Shown: positions 1 to 11,890, counted from the stretch's first letter. The stretch is 64,000 nucleotides of DNA from Stenopsyche tienmushanensis (GCA_008973525.1 WACJ01000126.1:1488001-1552000); one strand, 5' to 3'. Notes: a model not told the origin generated them from the sequence alone. A program made the numbers and translations.

Positions 1-573
1 AAATATTCAAAACTAACGAATACCAGACATGCGTTGCAATATCATAAGCGTTTAATAATGATTTGAAAAGAAACAGGTTACGTGTAGCGCGAGCCGAAGA
101 GCTGGGATCCAAAAGCATATGCACACTAGCTCTCGTCTCAAAGATCGACTTAAACAACGTATTGCGCGCGCATCCTTTCTCTCCCCGTCCCTGCAGCCCA
201 AACTTTATTTCACCAGACCAATATGCGCCAACATGGTTCATCCATACTATGCCTATGTTATTCCCGCAAGTGTAAACAGTAGGTTGACAAAGTTTTATTG
301 CAATCGGATGAATGGTATGAAAGTGCATTAAATACGAACAAACAAACATTGATTTTTATGTATAAGATAAGTTGACAAATATTTGGACCTAGATTAATAC
401 AATTGTGTTTCAAGAGTTTTTGGTAAGTTTCTCGAGTAGATAATTCAGGAGTTTCACTGTATATATTTAATTAAGTCAATGGCAAAATAAGAAATTCATC
501 CCGTATTCTTAACTACTGATATTTTTCAATTTCAAAAAACCAACATCTTTATTAAATGATATCAAATTTTTAG
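1..573. repeat. Upstream intronic sequence with dispersed repeat copy 1
   Basis: I see no TOP3A exon here, so this is probably intron before the first visible exon at 574. About 194-368 holds a copy of a dispersed repeat that recurs at 2101-2372, 9895-10130, 26570-26760 and, inverted, 51868-52040. Its conserved core reads roughly from a CCAATATGCGCCAACATGG block through a TTGACAAAGTTTTAT block to an AACAAACATTGATTTTTAT block. Near the left edge, ATGCGTTGCAAT resembles the block that precedes other copies (for example near 9790). The family is unidentified; a Helitron-type non-autonomous repeat is one possibility, unproven. Confidence 0.6.
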
Positions 574-3500
574 TTTCACACACGTTGAACGATCTCACAG
601 TAGAATTTTCATGGAAAAGAAATAGACTTTTCGACGAACAAGCTTGCATCGTCATCCATGACATGTGTGTTGAAAATCCTACTGCCACTGTTAAATCGGT
701 CAAGAGCAAGCCAAAATCGAAATGGCGTCCCCTACCGCTTGATACTATCGTATGTGCTATAATTATTTCAATCTTAATAGATTATACAGAGATATTAAAT
801 TATTTACTACATCATTTATAGGAAATGGAAAAATTAGGTTCGCGGAAATTACGCATCAACGCTAAAGAAGTAATGAAAATAGCCGAAAAGCTCTACACTC
901 AGGGTATCATCAGTTATCCTAGAACGGAGACTAATATTTATCCAAAAGAACTTGATTTAAATAATTTAGTCAATATTCAGTCGGAGGATTCTGAATGGGG
1001 ATCTTTTGCAAAAAGAATTATGGATTCGGGTGGTGCGACCCCACGACAAGGAAAAAAAAGCGATCAAGCTCATCCACCGATTCATCCTACGAAACACGTT
1101 ACCAGTAAATATCCTTTGTGGAAAAGTAACAAGTGTGAATAGATTTGAAATATAGAGTTGTTTTATTAATACATTTATTTTTGCAGACTTATCAGGAAAT
1201 GAGAAAAGGGTGTACGAATTAATAGTAAGATCGTTTCTCGCGTGTTGCTATAAAGACGCTCAGGGTCAAGAAACTACAGTAGATATAGAAATAGCAGGGG
1301 AAAAATTCGGCGCAAGTGGATTGATGATCTTGGCTAGAAATTATCTAGACGTCTATCCCTACGATAAATGGTCCGCCAAAGAAATTCACATCTATGAGGT
1401 ACAATTTATGTTTTTCCTACGATATGCATTAAAAAAATAAGCCATCACTATAGTTTTATTTTTTATCCGCAGGAAGGGCAAATGTTTACACCGACAACGT
1501 TGGACGTTGCATCTGGGCAAACCACGGCACCGGCACTTCTTACGGAAGCAGATCTCATCGCTCTAATGGAAAAACATGGAATAGGTAATAACAAAAAAAG
1601 CATTAGAAATTGTATTCATAATAATAACAGCATAGCCGTTTCATTTAAAAAAAATATAATGTGTGTGAAATATATCGAATTTTGTGCCAAGTAAACTGTA
1701 TTTGCGGGGAATTTTACCGCATTACATTATTCAAAAGAAATCTGCAGCTGAAGCGTGTAGAATTCTTGTGGAAACATTGCTTGATGAAAATCCATGTCAA
1801 ACGCAATCTGAACTTGCAAAATCATTAAGGGTTGATTGAATATGTTTCGAAGTATTGGGAATGATATTGTTGCATGGAGAGCCTGAAAACATTTGGGACC
1901 GACCTTATCTAACAACAATAGAGATTGCAATGTGGCCGTGACTAATTTGTGGAACCAAGGCTACCTGAACCCTGGAAGTCGAAACGTCTGGAGGTTATAG
2001 AGATATAAGGATGCCCCAAGACTAACTGTCTTGAGGAGTTTCTTACCGGGTCTCGTAGGATTAACAGACAAATGATAGAAAATTGGTACAAACACCGATG
2101 ATGCAGCCCAAATTTCATTTCATCAGACCAATATGCGCCAACATGGTGGCATCCATACAATATTTTTATTATGCCTATGTCATTCCCGCAAGTGTAAACA
2201 GTAAATTGACAAAATCTTATCGCAATTGGATGAACGATATGGAAGCGCATTAAATGCGGACAAACAAACATTGATTTTTATATATTAGACTATGTCTATG
2301 TTACTCGCGTAATCCTTAGCGAACGGTATGGCAACGCATTACATACGAATAAAGATTAATTTTTATATATTAGATAATTTCGATTTTTATTTCACGTATT
2401 CTTTTGGGCCGGTTGCTATTATGAATATATTCGTGTTTTTATTTTTCATATTGTAAATATTCTCGTACATTAAAATAATAAATTATTCTATTTAAAGGTA
2501 CCGATGCTACTCATGCTGATCATATTGAGACGATAAAAAATCGTTCATATGTAGCGCTTGCAGATAATATTCACTTCGTCCCGGGATTATTGGGAATGGG
2601 ACTCGTAGAAGGGTACGATTCAATGGGGCTAAGTTTTTCAAAACCTAATCTACGCGCTGGTCTTGAGGCTGACCTCAAAGAAGTCTGCGAAGGAAGAAAA
2701 TCGCCTCAAGATGTCTTATCGCAGCAGGTTTTCATTTAACTATAAATTATGGAATATAGTGCGTACATTGCAATGTACAAATGGACTGGAACTTAATTAT
2801 TATTAAATTATTTTCAAAATGTGGCATATGGTCCACACCATTGTACTGAATTTCTTCCGTTGGACGTTTTTCTCCTCGTTGCATAGTTTGTTGCAGGGGA
2901 GGAAGATTTTGAAGGGCAATTAGTCTTCCTCTTTTCTTCACATAATAATTGAATTGAACACAATAATATATAATGTACATTGCAATGTGCACAGAGACTG
3001 AAAGAGTTAAACCGATTTATAAAATGTGTTTCAATTTACGATTATTCCAATTTTATTGACTATTCTTTTAATCAAACGTTTTAGATAGCAACGTATCGCA
3101 ACGTATATATAACAGTGTCTCAAGAAGCTTTAAAGATAGACCGCGCTTTGAGCGAACGATTTAATCAGCAACCCCAAAACGAATCTTCAAATACGCCCTC
3201 TTATAGTCCGTCCGGTAAAGTTATAATCAATATTTTTGTCGTGCTGTTTGTCTATCGTACGATAACTACATATTTTGCGATTTGTATTTCAGTGATGAAA
3301 TGTAATAAATGCAGATCTGATATGACACTGCGTACCAAGAAAGACAATCAAGGCTATTTTGTCAGTTGTATGAGCTACCCGCAGTGTAAAAATGCTATTT
3401 GGTTCCCCGCGATAGTTGAAACTGTATCTGTTACGGAAGAAACTTGTCAAACAGTAAAAAACTACTTATTATTTATTATACTATTAAAATTTTGCGGCTT

Positions 3501-5903
3501 TAAATCTTATGATTTTATTTAATTTTCAGTGTGGCCCATCGTATTTGAAATTGAAATTTGTCTGGAAAAATCGGTCACTCGAACATTTGTATCCGTCTCC
3601 CTTTATATCCTGTATTGGAGGATGTGATCCTAATTTTTTACAATCATTAAGTATTAATAACGCTGTACGATCAATCCCATCTCAAACAACCAATCACTCG
3701 GATAGCGGTTTCGGAAATGATTCAAGGCTATCTCAAAGTACAGTGTCCAGTTCAAACACCAATTTATCAAATCAAAGAACTACCCAAAATAATTACAATG
3801 CAGCTCGTTCAAATAGTCAACCATCGTCACAGAATAATCGCAATAATCAAGCGGGAAGTTTCAGAAATGATTTTTTTAATGGAACCAATAATAGCAGCTC
3901 CACAAATTACAACAATCAAAGAAATCAAAATTCTAATTCGAATCAAAATCCCAGCACCGATGATAATCACGTGGTGTGTAATTGTGGCGAGCCCGCGTTA
4001 CTTCTAACGGTACGAAAATCATCTCCCAACATGGGTCAGTATTAATATTCATCATCATTTTTATATAGCGAGAGCATATCCCAAATACATTTTAGCATTC
4101 CGACGTATTTTTTAGGGAGGCAATTTTACAAATGTCCAAAACCTAACGGTGGATGCAATTTCTTCCTATGGGCTACATCCGAAGAATCGGGCGTGGAAAC
4201 AGATTCGACCAACAGAAATACGGGATGGGGAAACGCCACTCAAAATAATTGGGGGAGCAATAGCAATTCCGTAGCAGATCCCGGCGGAGGAAGATCGGAT
4301 ACGGACATACCACAATGTCATTGCAATCAGCCCAGTAAAAAGTATTCCACATAATTCTCATGATGCTAATCAACCTTATCCAATACGGATTTGAATAATG
4401 AATGATCTATTTGTTTCAGAATAACTGTTTCCAAAGAAGGACCAAATAAAGGACGGTGCTTTTTCGGTTGTTCCAATTCCATTGCAAATAGGTGTAAATT
4501 TTTCCAGTGGGCCGACGACCAAAACAATTCAGTAGATAGTCAACCTTCAACGAGCTGGAGCTCAACGACTACTAGTATGTAAATTTATGGTTGATATTGC
4601 TTATTTATTCAGATCACTGGACGTCTCATTTCAGGATAAGGGCGAATTTGGGGCGTTGCTAAATGGGTTTGGTTTCACCCCATGTGGAGATTCATTCGTG
4701 GACGCGTATCATATTCTGTGAACGTATTCGGGCATGTTTCGGGGGAGTTTTTTCGCCGTGTCAGCGGTCTGAAGACTGGACCAATTGGACACACAAGTCT
4801 TGTGATCACTCTCGTTTTGTTCAAAAGCTTTTTGTATGAGCTATAAGGGATAAAACTGTCCCCAAAGCCTTCTACGAACTATAATTGATTGCAGAGCAAT
4901 GGAAGACCTTCTAAAACTGTTCGTAAAGGCCGCCGATTGACAGTGAATGGAATTTCTGCAATCTTTCCACAACTCTCTCATACGAGACACTCACAGAAAC
5001 GCTGATATACCGGAAACTGTGCACGAGACGGATCCCAAAATAGCAGTACAAGAATAATCGAGTCAATAGCGACCGACTTGAATTGGAAAGATTTTCCGAG
5101 TTTTATTATGACTGGAGATGAAACGAGGGCGTCTCATTACACGCCTGAGTCTAAGAGACCCTAAGATTCCCTGTCTGCAAATCATGACCTCAGTGTTTTG
5201 AGAACGAAAAGGAATCATTTTGGTTAAATTTATGCCTCAGGGGGAAACCATCAATGCACAACAATATTGTGAGACCCTTAAAAAAATATGGGGTATGCTG
5301 ACGAAAGGAGTATCGCTCCTGAACCCGTTAGATTGGGATGTTTTGAACCACTCCCTGTATTCCCCTGACTTGACACCTTCAAGTTATCATCTTTTCGCTT
5401 CCTTGAGAAGGCACACATGAGTAGAAATAAATTTTCAATTGATGAGCAATTGCAGAAAGAAGTTCTTAAGTGGTGGAAGAAGCCTGCGGGAGAGTTCTTC
5501 AACGAAAGCATAATGAAGCTTGTGTCACGGTTACCACACGCATTGAACGGGATGGCGATTGTGTTGGCATTTAGTAGTGTAACCCTTTATAGGATGATCT
5601 TGTTACCGATATATGAATAAGACGCAAGACACCTGTCTCTGTCTCCGATTTTGGGCACACTTAGTTCATTATTATTGGCATAGCTTCATAATTTTATCTT
5701 ATGTAAATCTAAGTGTTTATAAAATGTTTATAGGTGGTGGTAATAGTAGGGGCCAAGAATCAAGGCGTGGAGGAAGACCCACCGGAGAAAGAGGAAGAGC
5801 GACTGGAGAAAGAGGAAGAGCGACAGGAGAAAGAGCTCGAAAAAGATGTGGAAATTGTAGAGAAGAAGGACATATGAGAAATAAATGTCCCAGATTACAA
5901 TAA
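574..5903 (+). CDS. TOP3A: DNA topoisomerase 3-alpha, C-terminal 785 residues (5' part outside window)
   Basis: Type IA topoisomerase that works with BLM and RMI1 to dissolve double Holliday junctions and resolve hemicatenanes, in nucleus and mitochondria. Visible exons: 574-749, 822-1104, 1187-1398, 1473-1584, 2498-2727, 3085-3214, 3293-3453, 3530-4034, 4116-4341, 4420-4574, 5734-5903; all phases agree. The active-site tyrosine lies in the ISYPRTETN motif (about 910-936). Further on are LLTEADLIALMEKHGIG and GLVEGYDSMG, a four-cysteine zinc finger (CNKC...SCMSYPQC), an Asn/Ser/Gln-rich linker, two GRF zinc fingers (starting CNCG and CHCN) and a C-terminal CCHC knuckle (CGNCREEGHMRNKC), as in vertebrate TOP3A. 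The TOPRIM half lies left of the window. Introns hold a mariner fragment, dispersed repeats, a piggyBac-like fragment and a decayed mariner. A poly(A) signal lies at 5946. Confidence 0.95.
1738..1930 (+). mobile_element. Mariner transposase fragment in a TOP3A intron
   Basis: Forward translation gives AEACRILVETLLDENP followed by QTQSELAKSL, the helix-turn-helix part of a mariner transposase; the 8.95-9.78 kb copy carries the same stretch. It stops and shifts frame soon after, so it is a dead fragment. It lies in the intron between the TOP3A exons ending at 1584 and starting at 2498. Confidence 0.75.
2101..2372 (+). repeat. Dispersed repeat copy 2 (TOP3A intron)
   Basis: Second copy of the family described at 194-368. 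It shares the GCAGCCCAAA start, the CCAATATGCGCCAACATGG block, the TTCCCGCAAGTGTAAACAGT block and the ACAAACATTGATTTTTATAT end. A second partial unit follows directly (from about 2285), so this looks like a partial tandem copy. It abuts the mariner fragment upstream. Confidence 0.7.
2740..3006 (-). mobile_element. piggyBac-derived miniature element in a TOP3A intron
   Basis: The reverse strand encodes GRLIALQNLPPLQQTMQRG followed by EKRPTEEIQYNGVDHMPHF, which resembles the stretch just before the cysteine-rich tail of piggyBac transposases. The segment is bounded by TTAA at 2736-2739 and 3007-3010, the piggyBac target site. Near each end lies the palindrome GTACATTGCAATGTAC (perfect at 2763-2778, one mismatch at 2975-2990). 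True CCC-type terminal repeats are not clear, so the exact ends are tentative. Confidence 0.5.
4640..5640 (+). mobile_element. Decayed mariner element in the last TOP3A intron
   Basis: Broken forward frames give mariner landmarks in order: SFIMTGDETRASHYTPESKR (first catalytic Asp region, about 5100-5160), LDWDVLNHSLYSPDLTPSSY (third catalytic Asp region, about 5330-5390), and the C-terminal KKPAGEFFNESIMKLVSRL (about 5480-5540). Several frameshifts and stops are present, so no protein can be made. The left part, 4690-4810, also carries a repeat seen at 36.5-36.8 and 59.8-60.1 kb in the other orientation. Confidence 0.8.
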
Positions 5904-6293
5904 ATATGCATAACGGGTATGCAAAAGAAATTTATTTCTCAATCAAATAAAATTAATTAAGACTGCTCATGGTATAATCTCAATTCTGTTTACCCCAGTT
6001 GAACTGGGGTAACGCTCGTTTGTTTTTGTGAAAGCGCATATATAGCTCAAAGACAGAACTCTTAATAAAACAATTAATTCTAAATAAAACTAGCTTTTTG
6101 TAGAACAAAATGAAATCGTTGCTATTATTTTCAATTAAATATGAAGTTCTACCGAATGTAATACCAGAAAAAATACATAATTTATTTTTAAATAAATTGG
6201 TGAATGGAATTATAAAAATTTTGACTAGAAATGTAGCTTTATATATAAAAAAAAAAGTGTATTTAAATATAGATTATTTTTTATATTTCTGAT
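5904..6293. other. Convergent 3' region between TOP3A and Chibby
   Basis: AT-rich sequence between two convergent genes. It holds a poly(A) signal for TOP3A at 5946-5951 and, on the other strand, one for Chibby (TTTATT on the given strand, 6294-6299). A small direct inverted motif, CCCAGTTGAACTGGGG (about 5995-6010), forms a short hairpin. I see no gene. Confidence 0.5.
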
Positions 6294-6473
6294 TTTATTT
6301 TTTAAATCCCCTGTTGTATAAATTCTTCGATTTAGAAGAAAGGCAGTTTTTTACATCTTCCAAATTCATAAAATAATTCAAATCCAAAAACTGGTCTAAT
6401 ACGGGGGCAACAAATGAAAATCCAAAAGAGCGAGATCAGGGGATGTCTCATGTCTTGTATGAATTTGAATAAG

Positions 6474-7114
6474 TCAACTTTTAGTCCTGTTGTTGCTCGT
6501 CTTGTTTGACTGTTTTAAAAAGTCTATCTCTTTCAATTGAAGTTGGGACTCTGCCGTAGCTTGGGTGAGCATGTCAAGAAGAATTTCAAACTTCAAAGTC
6601 ATAAGATTATTCTCCTCTTCGAGTAATTTTAAAGACTTCTTCGTTTTGGCTTCGTCTCTGTGCGAGGAGCCTGGCGATTTAAACTCTGTAATTTGACAAT
6701 AAAAATCTCCAGTAAATTATGACTTTAATCTTCCTGTGCTGAGCATACAGTATCCATTTAAATTAACTTTATTATATCAAAAACGTTTTCATAATGCTCA
6801 AAAACAGTTTCCTGATGTATCACCAAAGCAATATAATTCCTTTAGATTAAGATAATTAAAACAACTTTAGGAATCAATCAAGACCTGCTTATTATTTTAT
6901 GCACAAAGATAATAAACATGTATATTTTACCAGATATCCATTGTCCGTCTTCAAATATAAATTCTCTTTTGGCCAATATAAGTTTGATGGGTGGAATATC
7001 GAGACTCAATTCGCGAGTAGCATAATCTGGACCTAGCTCTCTGCTAACAATATTAGTATCCAATTTTCTAGCAGGGATTCGTTTGGGAGAAAATTTGTTA
7101 GTGAAAAACGGCAT
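6474..7114 (-). CDS. CBY1: Chibby (CBY1-like) ciliary/Wnt regulator
   Basis: Small coiled-coil protein that in animals binds beta-catenin and acts at the ciliary transition zone and basal body. Two exons: 6931-7114 (start ATG at 7114) and 6474-6685, joined in phase 1, giving 131 residues against about 126 in human. The N-terminus MPFFTNKFSPKRIPARK matches the family's MPLFGxxFSPKKxPPRK start. FIFEDGQWISG is the conserved short beta motif, and LEEENNLMTLKFEILLDMLT is the start of the leucine-zipper coiled coil. The tail is basic (NRTKS). The gene is head to head with the QOR-like gene (637 bases between starts). Recognition rests on both motifs and on length. Confidence 0.93.
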
Positions 7115-7751
7115 ATTGCTGCGAAGCGCGTCACTTTATTGTTTACAATTGTAACCATGACAACAAGGAAAAATATATTCGCTATCCCTATGGCAATAAA
7201 AATGAGCATGGCTTGTCAAAAATGACAATAATAAATTGAAAGGCGCGATTAAATTTGTAAAATGTATTTTTCTATGTTCTTTATAAAATATCGTTTTAAT
7301 TTATTATTGTTTTGCGGAGTTACTTTGCTACATTATGATGGACAAAAACCATGCTGTTAGTTTTCCATCGGAAAGTAAATTTAAAAATAAAACCTAGATA
7401 CGAAAATAAACTATGAGTTGTCAAAATAAATTTGAATTATGCGATTTTCAATTGATATGTATATTAAAAAAGTCACAAAATATAATAATATTAGAAAAAA
7501 TGCTAATATTTTATGGGATTATCAAAATTTAAAATAAAATCAATGGTGTTTTATATTTTTAAATTATTATATTTAATTATTTTATAGAAGCTTAAAAATA
7601 TACCTAGTGTTGGAAAATCCAGGAAATATTATTATATTTTTTATATTAAAAAAAAAACATTAGTACCATTTATGATAATATGACATATGGCAACATTATA
7701 TGGAAATGTCAAATTTAACCTAGCAATGATTCAGTGTAAACATATTCAATT
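7115..7751. promoter_or_regulatory. Shared upstream region, Chibby / QOR-like gene
   Basis: 637 bases separate the two opposite start codons. The sequence is very AT-rich and holds no open frame of note, so both promoters must lie here or in untranslated exons I cannot see. No TATA box or initiator stands out from the background composition. Confidence 0.5.
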
Positions 7752-10700
7752 ATGATCTGCAATTTTGCCAAGATGAATTTATTGCGACGTTCCTTATGCA
7801 CACTGCGAGAGGGAGGGATACGGGCTGCTCTGCTCAAATCACCCGGTGAAACCCTCAAAATTGAAACGATCAAGTCACCACTTGACGACTTATCCTCCGA
7901 CCATGTAATTGTTTTATTCTTATGTAATCTTTGTGGTCTTTATTTTAAAAGTTTAAAACTTTTGTTCGCCATACATCAATTCTATTTTTTTTTATAAATT
8001 GTATCATTTTCGTTTAATTAAGCTTTTAAGCGAAATGAAAAACATATTAGGACGTATCATTAAGTATTTGGTGCTCATAAGTGTTAGAGCCCCCAAATCT
8101 GGGCACCTGACTTTGTTAATAATTTAAGATGGGCTAATGCTAGTAATTCGTTCCATATTGAGTTGTAGAAAAGTTTCGCAAAGGATGATCAGATGATGAT
8201 GCAAAAAATAGTGTTTCGATCGCATTTATTTAATAAAAATGGACTGTTTATTCAAATATATTGTATCAAATATCATCAGGTCTTTCAATAGCAACTCTGT
8301 GTGATTTGAAAAAATAATTACAGTTCAAATAAATAATTTCAGGTTGGCATCCGAGTAAAATATTGCAGTTTAAATAGCATCGATGTAAAAAATTTGGAAA
8401 AGAGCAATTCATATCCTTTGCCATATATTCCAGGATATGAATTATCCGGTGAAATTATGAAAGTAAGATTTATTTCCGTCTTTAAAGAGTGCTGAAAATT
8501 AATTCAAACAACGTTATATTATTTTATATAAAATTTTAGGTAGGGGATGATGATTCCGATTTCACTATAGGCCAGCGAGTCGTCGCCGTTGCTCCAATGC
8601 GAAACGGAGGACTGGCGGCACACATCGCGCTCAAATCTGATGATGTTTGGGAGCTGCCATCGGAAGTATCGTCGCAAGATGCTGCCGCTCTTGTTTGCGG
8701 TCACGCCACTGCATTTTTGGCATTCACTAAGAAAAGACCTTTAAAAGGTATATTTTTTAAAAAGGAACACACGAGGTATTATTTAAAATATCAATATTGA
8801 TGTATATTTTATATTTACAGAAGGAGACGTTATTTTAATTATTGCCGGTGCAGGCGGTTTTGGTTTAGCCGCTGTAGATGTAGCGAGTAACGTGTTTAAA
8901 GCAAAAGTACGTATTTCATCAATGTGTCTTGTATCTTTCTATATTCTTAACCACTTGCATCAATAGCTGCGCATGATATCTTATACTTTTTTAATGATAC
9001 GTGGCAATGGATTGGAAACATTGCTTGATGAAGATCCGTATCAAATGCAAACTGAACTTGCAAAATCATTGGGTGTTGATCGAAACATAGTTTCGAAATG
9101 TCTGACAGCATTGGGAATGATACAAAAGAAATAATATTAGACGCCTTACGACTTGAAGCCGATATATGTGGAACGGCGTCATTTTGCATGTGAACAGCTA
9201 CTACAATGTCAAAAAAGAAAAGGCTTTTAACATCATTTCGTGTTTGGCGATAAAAAGTGGTAATACTATGATAATCCCAAGCGTTAGATTAAACCTGGCT
9301 GAGCAATAGCATCAACGCCAAAGTGTAATATCCATGATTCTAAGTTAATGCTCTGTATTTGGTGGGATCAGATAATATTATGAGCTAATCCAACGCAACC
9401 AAACCATCACAGGATATCCCTACTGTAAGCAATGGATGCGTTTGAATCAAGCATTGAAGGATAAGGCTGCAATATGTTCAAAGACACGACAAAGCAGCAT
9501 GACAATGATGGGCCGCATGTCGAATCAGCGACCAAAACTCACCTGGGAACGATGAAATGGGAAGCTATACCTCAACGGCCGTACGCTTCTGACATTGCTC
9601 CTTCTGATTACAACTTATTCCGATCGATGACTCATGGCCTGGCTGCACTTCATTTCTTATGAAGATACCAAAAAATGAATCGATTCTTGGATAGCTTTAA
9701 AAGGTGTGTGATGAAAAATGGGCAAAATTAGTGGCTAGCAACGGGCAATACTTTAATTGACTTGCTTTTATATTACACTAGTGATTACCCGGAATGCGTT
9801 GCAATGCCACACAAAGAAGGAAAGTTTTTTATGTTTTGATTCTATTTATTAAAGTGCTTTCATTTTTAATTATGCTAAAAAAAGGGGTTAGCAACCATCA
9901 GACCAATATACACCAACGTAGTACATATGCTAAACATCTCGCATAACAAACTGCGTACACAAGCAATATTTTTACTATGCCTATGTTATTCCCGCATGTG
10001 TAAACAATAAGTTGACAAAGTTTTATCACAATCGGATGAATGGTATGGCTACGCATTACATACGGACAAACAAACATTAATTTTTGTATATTAGATTTTG
10101 CCTATGTTACTCGTGCAATCCATAGGAATAAGTGAACGAAGTTTCAAGAATGATTTGTGTTGAAGACGAGCCTCGCTTTGGACAGCCTAAAAATTCGAAG
10201 ACAAAGAATTAGAGGCATTACTCGATGAAGATCAGAGTTAAACGTAAGAGGAGCTTGCAGAATCATCGGGAGTGACTCGTTTGAGGTGTGTATTACGAGA
10301 AAAACGGCCAGAATATGGACAAAGACGAAAGACAAGTGTCATGTGACAAGGACATTTTACTGCACTCACCGTATTTTCCGGACATTGCTGCTTCTGGTTA
10401 CTGTTCTGACAGATGCAACGCGATTTGACTGGACTAATTTGTACTCCAAATCATTCTTATCAATGGAAATCCTTATGGATTTGGATTCGCTATGTTCGGT
10501 GATATTTTTCGGATTAAAATTGGAAATTCAAAAGAATGAAACGATTTTCTGTTTTTCACATTTTATTTCTTTTTAGTTTCAATCTTTTCATCCATTTCAT
10601 CGTGTCTTCGATAAAAGCTTCCAAAACAATTTACATTTTTTATTACACGTCATCAAGTGTGTAGAAAACTTTAAAAAAGCACATTTTTATCAATGTTTTA

Positions 10701-11831
10701 ATCGTAAAATAGATTTATAACAATTACAATTTTTTTTATACACCTACGTTAAATAACATTTAAAATAGTAATATAAAAAAAATATATTTATATTACTAAA
10801 TTGCTTCTAATTCTAAAAGTATTAAAATAGAATCGAATGAGCCGATGAAAGATTCCGTTTTGAAATGAGTTTTATTTTGATTATTTAATATTAAGATTCC
10901 TAAAATATTTTGGCATCCGAATTGCATTAATTTAGAATGATCTCAGTTCAGAAGTCGATCGTTCCATTGAAGGCCTAATCTGATTAAAAAGGCATACGCG
11001 TATTTTGAAATGACTTTCCAGAAGCAAAATATCGTTTATTTGACGTAACGTAACAAATACATAAGAACTAGGATGATGCGTTTAAAAATAAATAAATTGT
11101 TTCACTACTAATGTAATTCAGACTTGCTTTTCTAATTTACGGACTCATAAATCAGTCGAAATTCTCACCACCAGGGGGATGAATCACCGGTTATAATATA
11201 CGTAATACTTTAATGATGTTTAGGTGATAGCGTTGGCCGATACGGACGGCAAAGCCAGTTTGTTACGCGACCAAGGAGCCTTCGCCGCTTACAAAAACGA
11301 CTTCAAACACAACTTCAAAGAGATAATGAATGTAACGGAAAATAACGGCGTTGATTTAATTTACGACGCCGTCGGTGGATCAATTCTCAACACTGTTGTT
11401 AAATGGTAAGTTGTAATAAATTCAATAATTCCGCTTCAAAAATACATTTTTTATGATCTATTTTATCTTAAAATTCCAGCTTAAAAGATCAAGACGACGG
11501 CGTAGTTCTAACGACGTACCGCCGCGACGATATCGAAAAACTCGACGCGGACATCCAAGCAAAGGGCGACAAAAAGAACACAAATAAGACTGAAAATAAA
11601 ATATCCAACGAAGTTTTGGCTAAATTAAAAACCGTCAGTTTAACGGACTTCAAAAACGAAAGCCAAGACGAATACTACAGTCTGATAGAGCAGACGTTGC
11701 AATTTTGCGGGGACGGACTTATTTCACCTCACATCAGCAAGGGATTCAAATTGGAAGAAGTCAACGACGCCATTGAATTTATCAAAGGAAAGATGTGCAC
11801 CGGTAAAGTCCTGATAGACATCGACGAGTAA
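7752..11831 (+). CDS. Quinone oxidoreductase-like MDR enzyme (QOR-like 2 type)
   Basis: Zinc-free medium-chain dehydrogenase/reductase, expected to use NADPH; the substrate is unknown. Six exons: 7752-7904, 8343-8462, 8540-8747, 8821-8906, 11224-11405, 11480-11831, giving 366 residues with consistent phases. Landmarks: GYELSGEIMKVGDDDSDF and GQRVVAV (GroES-like fold), SSQDAAALVCGHATAFLAF, the nucleotide-binding loop AGAGGFGLAAVDVA, GVDLIYDAVGG, and the C-terminal GKMCTGKVLIDID. This most resembles human quinone oxidoreductase-like protein 2. The N-terminus (MICNFAKMNLLRRSLCTL) is basic and non-acidic, fitting a mitochondrial signal; a second ATG follows after seven codons. An insert of about 20 polar residues (around DADIQAKGDKKNTNKTENK) sits before the last helices. 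The 2.3 kb fourth intron holds mariner remnants. Confidence 0.93.
8930..9790 (+). mobile_element. Decayed mariner in QOR-like intron
   Basis: Forward-strand pieces in order: METLLDEDPYQMQTELAKSL (HTH), VSKCLTALGMIQKK, a damaged first catalytic segment (GDKKW, where the family has an acidic residue after the Asp), KLMLCIWWDQ, then MKWEAIPQRPYASDIAPSDY followed by NLFRSMTHGLA (third catalytic Asp). Frames are broken repeatedly and the N-terminal part is missing. It lies wholly within the intron 8907-11223. Confidence 0.85.
9895..10130 (+). repeat. Dispersed repeat copy 3
   Basis: Third copy of the family at 194-368: CATCAGACCAATATACACC, TTCCCGCATGTGTAAACAAT, TTGACAAAGTTTTATCACAA and ACAAACATTAATTTTTGTAT occur in the same order. 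A related piece, GATTACCCGGAATGCGTTGC, sits just upstream at about 9782-9802. It lies in the QOR-like intron next to the mariner. Confidence 0.7.
10190..10420 (+). mobile_element. Second mariner fragment in QOR-like intron
   Basis: Residues such as LDEDQS, EELAESSGVTR and, further on, SPYFPDIAASGYC resemble mariner HTH and catalytic segments fused across a large deletion. Short and badly damaged; direct neighbour of dispersed repeat copy 3. Confidence 0.55.
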
Positions 11832-11890
11832 TATTTGTTTATAAAAAATATTTTTTAAAGTGCTGTAATCTAATATTATATATATATATA

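Noticed and set aside
1..380. A further TOP3A exon in the first 380 bases
   Set aside because: The sequence is a dispersed repeat copy and nothing in any frame resembles the residues that precede the first visible exon in other TOP3A proteins.
7752..11831. Crystallin zeta (CRYZ) identity for the MDR gene
   Set aside because: The SSQDAAALVCGHATAFLAF and DVASNVFKAKVIA segments fit the quinone oxidoreductase-like 2 group better; no symbol assigned.
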